From positions 1 through 64,000 of the forward strand of contig CBDFJZ010000007.1 of the NCBI GenBank assembly GCA_965248675.1: 64,000 nt of DNA. The letters run 5' to 3'. Each line of letters starts with the position of its first letter. The stretch's first letter is position 1. The translations under genes and the position numbers were made by a program. The notes beneath the pieces are model-generated. The model was not told the origin of the DNA. It did not search any database and worked only from the letters and a program-made list of their open reading frames with translations. Origin of the DNA: UBA6627 sp965248675. GTDB lineage: Bacteria; Chloroflexota; Dehalococcoidia; UBA2979. Shown one piece after another: positions 53,763-62,689 of this stretch.

Positions 53763-53955
53763 CGGCTCGCCGTCCTCGGAACTACGTCCGCATGGGGAAT
53801 CTTGGTGCGACGCATTGGGGTGGTCGGGTGGAGGTCGATGCTAGCACCCGCGTCGACTACGGCGGAGATGCCGCTGGCGCGCGAGGTCGAGGAGCGGAGA
53901 ATCACGGCGCAGGTGCTGGCCCGCCTCGCGGGCGGTGCCTACACTCGCCGTTACG

Positions 53956-54360
53956 ATGCCGATCTACCAGTACGACTGCGCCAGCTGCGATCGCCGCGTC
54001 GAGGTGTTCTTCCGGTCCGCGAAGGCGGCCTCGGAGCCGGTCTGTCCGGAATGCGGCAGCCGCGACCTGAAGCGAGTGATGTCCCGCTTCGCGCGCGTCC
54101 GTTCCGCGGGCCAGCGCGTCGGCGATATCGACGTCGATCACGAACTCGGGCGCCTCGAGGGCGGCGACGATGGCGACTTCGCGCGTTGGGCGCGGCGGAT
54201 GGGCGATCAGTTCGACGACGAGCTCGGATCGGACTTTGGCGACCTCGCCGACCGCGCCGATGCAGGCGAGGATCCGGTCGAACGTGTCGACCCGGCGCAC
54301 ACGCTCCGGCACCGCGTGGAGCGGGCGAAGGAACGGCTGGGCGGCGAGGGCGACGCCTGA
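53956..54360 (+). CDS. FmdB-family zinc-ribbon protein
   Basis: A 134-residue protein starting MPIYQYDCASCDRRVEVFF, the FmdB/CxxC putative regulatory domain, with the second knuckle VCPECGSRDLKRVMSRF. The rest is an acidic helical tail (DELGSDFGDLADRADAG). Such proteins are linked to amide and formamide uptake regulation in one case; in general their role is open. Its TGA overlaps the next ATG (TGATG), so the two ribbons are made together. Confidence 0.8.
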   Translation: MPIYQYDCASCDRRVEVFFRSAKAASEPVCPECGSRDLKRVMSRFARVRSAGQRVGDIDVDHELGRLEGGDDGDFARWARRMGDQFDDELGSDFGDLADRADAGEDPVERVDPAHTLRHRVERAKERLGGEGDA

Positions 54361-54695
54361 TGCCGATCTATGAGTACCGCTGCGGCGCCTGCGATCAGGT
54401 GAGTGCCGTGTTCGTGCGCAGCGCCAACGCGAAGCTACGCCCAACCTGTGAACATTGCGGCTCGAACAAGCTGAAACGGCTGATGTCGAGGCTGTCGCGC
54501 GTCAAGAGCGACCAGCAGGTGATGGACGACCTCGGGATGCCCGGCCCCAACGGGTCGATCGAAGATCCGCGTCAGATCGGGCGCTGGGTCGAGCGCCGCT
54601 TCGAGGACTACGGCATGGAGGTCCCCGAGGAGACCCGCGAGATGATCGATGCGGCCCGTGACGGCGAACTGCCCGATCCCGTCAGCGATCTCTAG
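54360..54695 (+). CDS. FmdB-family zinc-ribbon protein, tandem paralogue
   Basis: A 111-residue protein starting MPIYEYRCGACDQVSAVFV, with CEHCGSNKLKRLMSRLSRV as second knuckle. It is homologous to the preceding ribbon over the first 50 residues, then carries a different tail (DPRQIGRWVERRFEDYGME). Translationally coupled to the gene before it. A tandem duplicate pair of this family is unusual but not unknown. Confidence 0.8.
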   Translation: MPIYEYRCGACDQVSAVFVRSANAKLRPTCEHCGSNKLKRLMSRLSRVKSDQQVMDDLGMPGPNGSIEDPRQIGRWVERRFEDYGMEVPEETREMIDAARDGELPDPVSDL

Positions 54696-54730
54696 CTGAT
54701 CCGGCCAGGGTTAACGGCTCGCTGGACGAC

Positions 54731-54762
54731 TTATCCCACCCGGTGGATAACTCTGTGGATAG
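54731..54762. promoter_or_regulatory. Cluster of DnaA-box-like sequences
   Basis: In 32 bases there are three close matches to the DnaA box TTATCCACA: TTATCCCAC (54731), GGTGGATAA (54742, reverse) and TGTGGATAG (54754, reverse). Two match at 8 of 9 positions. The flank to 54800 is the most AT-rich intergenic part of the window. It is upstream of hppA and may be an origin fragment, a DnaA-titration site or a DnaA-regulated promoter. Confidence 0.5.
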
Positions 54763-54928
54763 CAAGCGCGTACCGGCATAGGTGCATAATCAGTCGCGTC
54801 TGCTGATCACGTGATGCGGCTACTCGATCGCGATGCTACGCTGCCGCGCGTTCCGCGCCCCTGCGGGGCGGCCTGCGACGTGCAGGCAAGGGCGCGGCGG
54901 CCTGTGCTCCAGGGAGGGCTATCAAGCA

Positions 54929-56995
54929 ATGGAGATCCTGTTCCTGGCGCTCGTCGCCGGAGTGATCGGCCTCGTATTCGCCGTGATCACGGCGCGACAG
55001 CTCATGACCGAGGACGAGGGCGACGAGACGATGCGCGCGATCGGCGTGTCGATCCAGGAGGGCGCGGCCGCGTTCCTCCAACGCGAGTACACGTTCCTCG
55101 CAGGGTTTGTGGTCCTCGTCACGATCGTGCTGGCGGTCTTCGTCGACTTCGACGCGCTCGATAAGTTCGCCGACGGCCAGGGCAAGCTCACCGACCTGCC
55201 GAGGACGGCGATCTCCTATCTGCTCGGCGCCCTGGCGTCCGCGACGGCGGGCTACATCGGGATGTACGTCGCCGTGCGGGCGAACGTGCGCACGGCCGCC
55301 AAGGCTCGCATCGGCCTCAATCCGGCGCTCCGCGTCGCCTTCTCCTCCGGCACGGTGATGGGCGTCACCGTGACCGGCCTCAGCCTGCTCTTCATCTCGC
55401 TGCTCTACCTGATCTTCCAAGACTTCCGTCCGTTGACCGGGTTCGCCTTCGGCGCCTCCTCGATCGCGCTCTTCGCGCGCGTCGGCGGCGGCATCTTCAC
55501 CAAGGCCGCCGACGTCGGCGCGGACCTGGTCGGCAAGGTCGAAGCCGGCATTCCCGAGGATGACCCGCGCAACCCGGCAACGATCGCTGACAACGTCGGT
55601 GACAACGTCGGCGACGTCGCCGGCATGGGCGCCGACCTCTTCGAGTCGTACACCGGCTCAATCGTCGCGACGGTCGCCCTCGGCAGCATCGCTGTCATCG
55701 GCATCGGCGAGAACGCGGTCTTCGAGACCGACGCCGTTGTTGAGTACAGTTCGGACGCCTTCATTCTGCCGTTCGGCGTGATGGCGATCGGCATCATTGC
55801 CTCGATCGGCGGGACCTTCCTGGTCCGGACGAGCGAAGACGCGAACATGGGCCGGCTGCTGTGGGCGCTCCGCACCGGCATCTTCGGCGCCAGCGCGTTG
55901 GCGCTCATCGGAACCGCGATCCTCGTCGTTGCGCTCGACCTCGACTTCGCGCTCTTCTTCGCGGTGCTGGTCGGCCTCGTCGCCGGGCAGGTCATTGGCA
56001 CCGTGACCGAGTACTACACGGCCTATGAGTTCTCGCCGACCAGGAAGCTCGCCGAACAAGCGGAGACCGGCGCCGGCACGCTCGTGATCGGCGGCCTCAG
56101 CCTCGGCATGCTCTCGACAGCCGTGCCGTTGCTCACGATCGTCGCCGCGATCTGGATCACGTTCGAGCTCGCCGGCCTGTACGGCATCGCCCTCGCGGCG
56201 GTCGGGATGCTGGCTCCGCTCGGCATCACGCTCGCCACCGATGCCTACGGCCCGGTCGCCGACAACGCCGGCGGCATCGCCGAACAGGCCGGTCTGCCCG
56301 AGGAGGTGCGAGAACGGACGGACGCCCTCGACAGCCTCGGCAACACCACGGCCGCGACCGGCAAGGGCTTCGCGATCGGGTCGGCGGTGCTGACCGCGCT
56401 CGCGCTGCTCGTCACCTACTCACAGGTGGTCGGGATCGACTCGTTCGATCTGCTCGAGGTCGAGGTGCTGGTCGGCCTGCTGCTCGGCGGCATGATGCCG
56501 TTCGTCTTCGGCGCGCTAACGATGGGCGCGGTCGGTCGCGCGGCGACCGCGATGGTCAACGAGGTGCGCCGTCAATTCCGTGAGCACCCCGGGATCATGG
56601 ACGGCACGGAGGAACCGGATCACACCCGCGCCGTCTCGATCGCGACGGATGGCGCGCTCCGCGAGATGATCATGCCCGGGGCGATCGCGGTGCTCGTCCC
56701 GATCCTCGTCGGCGTCGTGCTCGGACCGGAGGCGCTTGGCGGTCTGCTCGCCGGATCGATCGCGTCGGGCGCGCTGCTCGCGTTGATGATGGCGAACGCG
56801 GGTGGCGCCTGGGACAACGCGAAGAAGTACATCGAGGCCGGTCACCACGGAGGCAAGAACTCTGAGTCGCACAAGGCAGCGGTCGTCGGCGACACCGTCG
56901 GCGACCCGTTCAAGGACACGTCTGGCCCCTCGCTCAACATCCTGCTAAAGCTGATGTCGATCGTCGCGGTCGTGTTCGGACCGCTGTTCCTCTAG
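54929..56995 (+). CDS. hppA: Membrane-bound proton/sodium-pumping pyrophosphatase
   Basis: A 688-residue, ~16-helix M-PPase that couples pyrophosphate hydrolysis to ion pumping. Substrate and Mg sites: ADVGADLVGKVEAGIPEDDP (about 186), TIADNVGDNVGDVAGMGAD (about 212), ATDAYGPVADNAGG (about 435) and VVGDTVGDPFKDTSGPSL at the end. LGNTTAATGKGFAIGSA has Ala where potassium-independent enzymes have Lys, so it is probably potassium-dependent; whether it pumps H+ or Na+ cannot be told. Start ATG 54929 follows AGGGAGGG. A hairpin follows the stop. Confidence 0.93.
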   Translation: MEILFLALVAGVIGLVFAVITARQLMTEDEGDETMRAIGVSIQEGAAAFLQREYTFLAGFVVLVTIVLAVFVDFDALDKFADGQGKLTDLPRTAISYLLGALASATAGYIGMYVAVRANVRTAAKARIGLNPALRVAFSSGTVMGVTVTGLSLLFISLLYLIFQDFRPLTGFAFGASSIALFARVGGGIFTKAADVGADLVGKVEAGIPEDDPRNPATIADNVGDNVGDVAGMGADLFESYTGSIVATVALGSIAVIGIGENAVFETDAVVEYSSDAFILPFGVMAIGIIASIGGTFLVRTSEDANMGRLLWALRTGIFGASALALIGTAILVVALDLDFALFFAVLVGLVAGQVIGTVTEYYTAYEFSPTRKLAEQAETGAGTLVIGGLSLGMLSTAVPLLTIVAAIWITFELAGLYGIALAAVGMLAPLGITLATDAYGPVADNAGGIAEQAGLPEEVRERTDALDSLGNTTAATGKGFAIGSAVLTALALLVTYSQVVGIDSFDLLEVEVLVGLLLGGMMPFVFGALTMGAVGRAATAMVNEVRRQFREHPGIMDGTEEPDHTRAVSIATDGALREMIMPGAIAVLVPILVGVVLGPEALGGLLAGSIASGALLALMMANAGGAWDNAKKYIEAGHHGGKNSESHKAAVVGDTVGDPFKDTSGPSLNILLKLMSIVAVVFGPLFL

Positions 56996-57019
56996 CGCCC
57001 TTGTTTCGTCAGTCGCAGC

Positions 57020-57043
57020 AGGGCCCGCCGTCTGGCGGGCCCT
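57020..57043 (+). terminator. Hairpin after hppA
   Basis: Arms AGGGCCCGCC and GGCGGGCCCT with a 4-base loop (GTCT), 25 bases after the hppA stop. No T run follows, so termination may be only partial. Confidence 0.65.
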
Positions 57044-57135
57044 GATCGTATGAACTCCTGACGAATTCCAGACTTCACGCAACGATGCCGAAGATCACCC
57101 CAGAACGCGGGCTCTGCCCGTCGGCCGGAGGTCTC

Positions 57136-58353
57136 ATGGACGATCGCGCAGTATCAGCCGACGGCACGAGCGGCGCCGCCTTCACGGCGCTCCCGCAGGG
57201 CGGGCAGGTGGCGCTCGCGCCGTCGAGCCGTTCGGAGTTGCTGGCGCACCTTAGCGCCGCCTTCGACCTGGCCGAGGCGCGCGACGAAGGCCACGCGGCT
57301 CGTGTGGCGCTGCTCGGACTCGAAACGGCGCGGACGCTGAAACTTGATGCCGAAACGCACGAACGCCTGTTCTACGCGGCACTCCTGCACGACGCACACA
57401 TCGGCGGTGAACCGGACGACGGCCACCTCGAGGCCGCGGCGCGCGCCGCACGGAAGCTCGGCCTCGACCTCGGCGTGGCGCAGGTGATCCGCGCGACGCG
57501 GGTCGCGCTCGCCGGCGAGGGCCCGAGCGACACACCCGTCGAGGCACTGTGTATCGCGGCGGCCCACTGGGCCTGCGACATCGCCGAGGACGAGAACCCA
57601 CTCCGCGCCCGCAGCCGTCTCCAGAACGCGGGCGACGCGGAACTGGCCAAGCTGGCCGGTCCGAGTGTCGCCGAGGGGCTGCGTGAGGCGTTGCGGAGCG
57701 ATGAGACCTGGATCCACTTCTGGGACGACGAGTTGCCCGCGTTCGCCGCGCGGCAGATCACGGCCGATCACGTGCCGTCGGTGGACGACGTGATCGAAGC
57801 GTCAGCCGCGATGGGGGACCTGGTGGACGCCGCGCTACGCGAGCCGGGGCGGGCGCGCAATGTGGCGGAGACCGCCTCGGCGCTGGCGCGGCAGCTCGCG
57901 ATGCCGGAGGAAGCCCAGCAGTCGCTCGCCGTGGCCGGATACCTGCTGGACATCGGGCAGCTGAGCGTGCCGCGGGAGATCACGGAGAAGCCCTCGATCC
58001 TCTCCGTCGAGGAGATGGAGCAGATGCGCCAGCACCCCGGCCTGGGGGCGCGGATCGTCGAGCGGATCAACGGGATGGGCGACATCGCGCTCTGGATCGA
58101 GATGCACCACGAACGCCCGGACGGCCGTGGCTATCCGGAGATGTTGACGGACAACGAGCTGCCGATCGCGCCACGGATCCTGGCGGTTGCCGATAGCTAC
58201 TGGGCGCTGCGCGCGGAGCGGCCGTACCGGCCCGCGATGTCCGTGGATGAGGCGATCGACGTGATCCAGGCCGGCGCCGGTGCGCAGTACGATCAGGGGG
58301 TCGTCAACGCGCTCCAGGCGGTGGTGCGCGAGGGCGCGGCGCACGCCGCTTAA
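57136..58353 (+). CDS. HD-GYP-domain protein with incomplete HD metal site
   Basis: A 405-residue protein with two HD-type regions. The first (HAARVALLGLETARTL, LLHDAHIGGEPD, about 55-110) has an intact HD pair. The second, HD-GYP-like region ends with HPGLGARIVERI, MHHERPDGRGYPE (HHE and GYP, about 340) and PRILAVADSYWAL. Its HD pair is replaced by Leu-Asp (GYLLDIGQLSVP, about 290) and the first His is absent. HD-GYP proteins hydrolyse c-di-GMP; here activity may be reduced or lost. ATG 57136 has GGAGG upstream. A c-di-GMP riboswitch elsewhere in the window makes a signalling role plausible. Confidence 0.78.
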   Translation: MDDRAVSADGTSGAAFTALPQGGQVALAPSSRSELLAHLSAAFDLAEARDEGHAARVALLGLETARTLKLDAETHERLFYAALLHDAHIGGEPDDGHLEAAARAARKLGLDLGVAQVIRATRVALAGEGPSDTPVEALCIAAAHWACDIAEDENPLRARSRLQNAGDAELAKLAGPSVAEGLREALRSDETWIHFWDDELPAFAARQITADHVPSVDDVIEASAAMGDLVDAALREPGRARNVAETASALARQLAMPEEAQQSLAVAGYLLDIGQLSVPREITEKPSILSVEEMEQMRQHPGLGARIVERINGMGDIALWIEMHHERPDGRGYPEMLTDNELPIAPRILAVADSYWALRAERPYRPAMSVDEAIDVIQAGAGAQYDQGVVNALQAVVREGAAHAA

Positions 58354-58394
58354 CCACGCCAACGGTTTCTGACTTTCGCGGATCCGTCGATCGG

Positions 58395-58748
58395 CTAGAC
58401 GCGCTCGAATCGCTCAATCTCGAGCACAAAGACGATCGCGCCGCCGACGCGTACCTCGACCGGCTCAGCGGTGAAGCCGCCGTCTCCGAGGAATGGCAGC
58501 GTCTGGACGGGCACGAACTCCTTGCGGGCGTGGCAGACCTCGCGAACGACGTCGAGGAGCGGTTCGAGTTGCTCATCGGTTACGCCGCTGAGGATGGTGA
58601 CGCTGCCGCGTCGGAGGAACCCGCCGGTCGAGCCGATCTTGGTCGCCGAGTAGCCGGCCTCGACGATCTGCTTCATGAGCTGGTTCGCGTCCGAATCGGA
58701 CACGACGAGGATGCACATCTTCGTGGGGACTGGTAGTTCGCTGGTCAC
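58395..58748 (-). CDS. darA: PII-like cyclic-di-AMP receptor, DarA-type
   Basis: A 117-residue PII-like protein. KMCILVVSDSDANQLMKQIVE, YSATKIGSTGGFLRRGSVTI and LSGVTDEQLEPLLDVV are followed by PVEVRVGGAIVFVLEIERF. This is the pattern of the c-di-AMP-binding DarA/PstA family: the TGGFLRxGxxT loop binds the nucleotide, and the T- and B-loop lengths differ from classical PII. It would sense c-di-AMP and act through protein contacts. GTG start overlaps the stop of the upstream small membrane protein, so the two are co-translated. Confidence 0.85.
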   Translation of the reverse strand: MTSELPVPTKMCILVVSDSDANQLMKQIVEAGYSATKIGSTGGFLRRGSVTILSGVTDEQLEPLLDVVREVCHARKEFVPVQTLPFLGDGGFTAEPVEVRVGGAIVFVLEIERFERV

Positions 58749-58936
58749 GCGGATGCCTCCTCGGGCTCGGCGGTCGCCGGGGGGAGGGCCGGTGGTTCGG
58801 CCGGCGCGTCGTCGATCTCGGGTAGTGGCGGGCGCTGGTCCTGACCGGCACGATGCGCGTCGCCTCGCGCGGCGAGCCAGAGCGCGGCGATCGTGCCGAG
58901 CATGACACCAGTCCCGAGGGCGAACAACGCACGCAT
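58745..58936 (-). CDS. Small single-pass membrane protein upstream of darA-like gene
   Basis: A 63-residue protein with one N-terminal hydrophobic helix (ALGTGVMLGTIAALWLAA) and a Pro/Glu/Ala-rich cytoplasmic or exported tail (PPALPPATAEPEEASA). ATG 58936 has AAGGAG six bases upstream. Its TGA overlaps the next GTG start. It could be a membrane partner of the c-di-AMP receptor; this rests on overlap alone. Confidence 0.6.
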   Translation of the reverse strand: MRALFALGTGVMLGTIAALWLAARGDAHRAGQDQRPPLPEIDDAPAEPPALPPATAEPEEASA

Positions 58937-59021
58937 CACGATCTCCTTGCGCGATTCGGGATTCTAGCTCGCGGCAACCACTTTCGACGAACCCAGCGTG
59001 CTGGATGGCGGCAGCTCTTAC

Positions 59022-59107
59022 GCGCTTCGCACGGGTACGTCCGATGCGCTCCGCGCGGGTATGTCCGATGCGCTCCGCGCGGGTACGTCCGATGCGCTCC
59101 GCGCGGG
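59022..59107. repeat. 24-bp tandem repeat, about 3.6 copies
   Basis: Units of 24 bases, GCGCTCCGCGCGGGTACGTCCGAT with 1-4 substitutions, start at 59022, 59046 and 59070, with a partial unit from 59094. It lies 70 bases before the glycyl-tRNA synthetase start, in the divergent region. Confidence 0.85.
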
Positions 59108-59178
59108 CGCGCTTCATCGAACGGCGATCCGGCCCGTATCCTGTGGCGACCGACAGCGTCAGCCGCGTCAGGGGTGCG

Positions 59179-60546
59179 ATGACAGAGGCCGCCACCGAGA
59201 CCGGGGCCACGCTCGAGACGATCGTGTCGCTTGCGAAGCGTCGCGGGTTCGTCTTCCCGTCCGCCGAGATCTACGGGGGATTTGCGGCGTCGTACGACTA
59301 CGGGCCGCTGGGCGTGGAGATGCGCCGCCAGATTCGCGAGCTCTGGTGGCAATCGATGGTGCGCGAACGCGACGACATCGTTGGGATCGAGGCGGCGATC
59401 ATCACGAGCCCGCAGGTCTGGAAGGCGTCGGGCCACCTCGACGTGTTCCACGACCCAATGACCGACTGCCTGAATTGCCAGGCGCGGCTGCGGGCTGACC
59501 AGATCGAGGAAAACACCTGCCCCGAGTGCGGGACGGTCGGCCAGTTCACCGATGAGCGTGAGTTCAACCTGATGCTGAAGACCAACGTCGGGCCGGTGGA
59601 GGATGATTCATCCGAGGCGTATCTCCGGCCGGAGACCGCGCAGGGCATGTTCATCAACTTCGAGAACGTGCAGCAGACGACGCGCAAGCGGCTGCCGTTC
59701 GGGATTGCCCAGATCGGGAAGTCGTTCCGCAACGAGATCACCACCAAGCAGTTCATCTTCCGCACCCGCGAGTTCGAGCAGATGGAGATGGAGTTTTTCT
59801 GTTACCCGGAAGACTCGCTCGACTGGCATACGTACTGGAAGAAGGAACGGCTGCGCTGGTACTGCCGACTAGGGATCTCGCCAGAGCGGCTCCGGCTCCG
59901 CGATCATGAGGAGGAGGAGCTGTCTCACTACTCGAAAGCGACCTCTGATATCGAGGTGCACTACCGCTGGGGCTGGGGCGAGCTGGAGGGGATCGCGCAC
60001 CGAGGTGACTTCGACCTCAAGCAGCATGCCGAGCACTCGGGGAAGTCGCTGACGTACTTCGACCCCGATCGTAACGAGCACGTCGTCCCGCACGTGGTCG
60101 AGCCAGCGGTCGGCCTCGATCGGATCATGCTGACGCTACTCTCGGACGCATACGCGGAAGAGACGCTCGACAACGGCGAGCAGCGGACCGTGCTGCGCTT
60201 CGCGCCCGAGGTGGCGCCGGCGGAGGTAGCAGTGTTGCCGCTCTCGCGGAACGAGAAGCTCGGGCCGACGGCACGGCGCGTCTACGACGTGGTGCGGCCG
60301 CGGTTCCGAAGCCAGTTCGACGACGCCCAGTCGATCGGTCGCCGTTATCGTCGCCAGGACGAGATCGGGACGCCGCTGGCCGTCACGGTCGACTTCGAGA
60401 CGATCGACGACGATGCGGTGACGATTCGCGACCGTGACACGATGGAGCAGATTCGCGTCCCGATCGCCGAGTTGCCTGATGCCTTGAACCGGCGCCTCGA
60501 GGAACTACGCCCCCGCGTACCGGAACACGACGAGATCGATGTCTGA
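59179..60546 (+). CDS. glyS: Glycyl-tRNA synthetase (single-chain, alpha2 type)
   Basis: A 455-residue class II synthetase that charges tRNA-Gly. Motif 1 region: GFVFPSAEIYGGFAASYDYG, RELWWQSMVRERDDIVGIEA. A Cys-rich insert CLNCQARLRADQIEENTCPEC may bind zinc. Motif 2: FRNEITTKQFIFRTREFEQME. Motif 3: VVEPAVGLDRIMLTLL. The anticodon-binding domain follows (EVAVLPLSRNEKLG). The length suits the bacterial/archaeal single-chain form, not GlyQ/GlyS. Start ATG 59179 has AGGGG upstream. It overlaps the next gene by 8 bases. Confidence 0.93.
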   Translation: MTEAATETGATLETIVSLAKRRGFVFPSAEIYGGFAASYDYGPLGVEMRRQIRELWWQSMVRERDDIVGIEAAIITSPQVWKASGHLDVFHDPMTDCLNCQARLRADQIEENTCPECGTVGQFTDEREFNLMLKTNVGPVEDDSSEAYLRPETAQGMFINFENVQQTTRKRLPFGIAQIGKSFRNEITTKQFIFRTREFEQMEMEFFCYPEDSLDWHTYWKKERLRWYCRLGISPERLRLRDHEEEELSHYSKATSDIEVHYRWGWGELEGIAHRGDFDLKQHAEHSGKSLTYFDPDRNEHVVPHVVEPAVGLDRIMLTLLSDAYAEETLDNGEQRTVLRFAPEVAPAEVAVLPLSRNEKLGPTARRVYDVVRPRFRSQFDDAQSIGRRYRRQDEIGTPLAVTVDFETIDDDAVTIRDRDTMEQIRVPIAELPDALNRRLEELRPRVPEHDEIDV

Positions 60547-61345
60547 GCCCGATACTCGACGCCCGAAGCGGCGCTTGCTCCACACCTCCGACGTCCACCT
60601 GGGCGCATACGACTACGGCGATGGTTCCGAGGCGCGTGAACAGCTGCACAAGACCTTCGGGCGCGTGATCGACGTGGCGATCCGCGAAAAGGTGGATTTC
60701 GCGCTGATCGCCGGGGACTTCTTCGACAACGCGCGGGTCTGGGAAGAGACGCTGACCTACGCGGCGGAACAGATCGCACGCGTTCAGGCGCCGGTGGTGA
60801 TCGCACCGGGCAACCACGATCACGTGGGACCGCGCTCGGTCTACGACCGATTCGACTTCGCGGAGCACGCCCCGAACCTGCACGTGATGCGCGAGCCGGA
60901 CGGCGAGACGGTCGCGCTCGAGGAGCTCGACGTCGAGATCTGGGCGCGCTGCCACACGGAGCTGTTGCCGGACTTCGAGCCGTTCTCGTCACCGCCGCCG
61001 CGGGGCGACGCGGCGTGGCAGCTCGGTGCGGGACACGGGCACTTCATCCACCCCAAGGCGCTGCTCCATCACTCGTTCCACATCCGAGAAGATCACTTGA
61101 TCGAGACCGAGCGGGACTACATTGCGCTGGGGCACTGGGAGCAGATGACCCGTGTCGCGGCGGGGGAGCTGACGGTGGCAGCGTACTCCGGGGCGCCGGA
61201 GGGGCTGGGCGCGGGGAGCGAAGTCGGGGGACGCGTGCTGATCGTGGATTTGCACGAGGATGGGCGGGTGGAGCTGCAGGCGCACTCGCTTGGGGACGAG
61301 CCGCCGCTGGCCCATCACGAGATCCCATACCTCGAAGCGTTGTAG
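60539..61345 (+). CDS. Calcineurin-like metallophosphoesterase, SbcD/Mre11-like
   Basis: A 268-residue metallophosphoesterase with the standard motifs: HTSDVHLGAYDYG (about residue 15), LIAGDFFDNARVW (about 57), APGNHDHVGP (about 90), then GHGHF and YIALGHWEQM for the last His pairs. The group with an AAGNHD/PGNHD start resembles DNA repair exonuclease SbcD. It lacks the C-terminal capping part, and no sbcC is next to it. The frame overlaps glyS by 8 bases, so it is coupled to it. Confidence 0.85.
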   Translation: MSEPDTRRPKRRLLHTSDVHLGAYDYGDGSEAREQLHKTFGRVIDVAIREKVDFALIAGDFFDNARVWEETLTYAAEQIARVQAPVVIAPGNHDHVGPRSVYDRFDFAEHAPNLHVMREPDGETVALEELDVEIWARCHTELLPDFEPFSSPPPRGDAAWQLGAGHGHFIHPKALLHHSFHIREDHLIETERDYIALGHWEQMTRVAAGELTVAAYSGAPEGLGAGSEVGGRVLIVDLHEDGRVELQAHSLGDEPPLAHHEIPYLEAL

Positions 61346-62231
61346 CGCGGCTTCGCGCCGCGAGGCGCAGCCGGTCGTGGCTGCGGAAGCGCCGGTCAAG
61401 CCGGGCGTCCGAGCGGGGGGCCTTCGGCGTTGTTTGAGTGAGGTCAGGTACCGGGATGGTGAAGCCTGCGTCGCCGCGGGCGCTAGCGGTACGGGCGCAC
61501 CGGAGGTGAGCGCGCGATCTGCGAGGTGGGCGGCTGGCGTTGTGCTACGCGCCAGCGCTGGAGGTCGATTCGTTCGTCGGGGGCACTCGCCCCCGACACC
61601 CCCGCCGAGGGGCAGTGTGCCCCTCGGACTCCCTCACAAGCCGGGGGACCGCGCGGCCGTCGTGGGCTTCGGTGGCCGGCGGGCGGGGTGTTTCGTCTCG
61701 GTGGGGGTTGGAGACTGCGCAGGGCGTCTTGAACGAGCTGCTTCCGGTACCGGTAGGCGCACGCTGTTGGGGACGGAACCTCCGCGGGCGCTCGTCGGGC
61801 GCACCGCACGCCACCTGTCCGGGATGCCTCCGGTCAGCACCGGCGCTTGACGCATAGGTTCGCTCGCGCACCCGCTCGGTGGATGCTTCGCGCCGGCAGC
61901 GCCGGCAGGGGCTCCGCAGTCTCAACCGACACCCTGGTGCGAGTGCACCGCCCGCCGCTTGACACCGAGACTCCACCCTAATCCGCTGCGGGGCTCCGAT
62001 TTCAGGGGATCGGCCTCCGGCCGTGGGCCCCGCACCCCATCGGAATCCGCACCGCGATCGACGGACAGCGCCCTCATCGGGAGCGCGAGCCGTCTGAGCG
62101 CCGGGCTGCTGTCGCAGCCTTGGCGAAGGTGACGCCTGGCTCCCAGGGCTCGACGCGGGCCGGGCGCCTCGAGCCGGCCGGGAGAACGATGCCAGCAGCG
62201 GCCGGGCCATCGAGCCTGGGCCCGAAACGCA
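61346..62231. other. Gene-poor 0.9-kb region
   Basis: I see no supportable gene here on either strand: the open frames are Arg/Pro/Gly-rich and lack domain motifs. It contains two strong adjacent hairpins (separate entry). GC-rich low-complexity sequence fills the rest. A structured RNA or decayed sequence is possible. Confidence 0.5.
61576..61627. repeat. Two adjacent strong hairpins (REP-like)
   Basis: Hairpin 1: GTCGGGGG and CCCCCGAC around a 6-base loop (61576-61597). Hairpin 2: CCGAGGGGCA and TGCCCCTCGG around 3 bases (61605-61627), 7 bases apart. Such paired GC palindromes resemble repetitive extragenic elements; other copies outside the window cannot be checked here. Confidence 0.65.
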
Positions 62232-62255
62232 GAAGGGGCGCGATCGCGCCCCTTC
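62232..62255 (-). terminator. Perfect palindrome after ferredoxin gene
   Basis: A 24-base perfect palindrome with arms GAAGGGGCGCGA and its complement, 26 bases after the ferredoxin stop. On the minus strand it is followed by TGCGTTTC, a weak T-rich tail. Confidence 0.7.
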
Positions 62256-62281
62256 GTGTCGCCCGACCGTGTGGTCGATGG

Positions 62282-62557
<276 letters not shown>

Positions 62558-62689
62558 CCGGAGCGAGCCCTTCCCGGTTCAGGAGTTTCCGTGCCCGGCC
62601 GCCGCGCCGGGGTTCTCAGTCGGGCCGCAGTCTACGCAGCGACCCCTATGCGCACAAGCAGTGCACGCACGATCCGCGCGTCCGTCGAA

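Noticed and set aside
59022..59107. CRISPR array
   Set aside because: The units are contiguous without unique spacers and are GC-rich tandem repeats. No cas gene is nearby.
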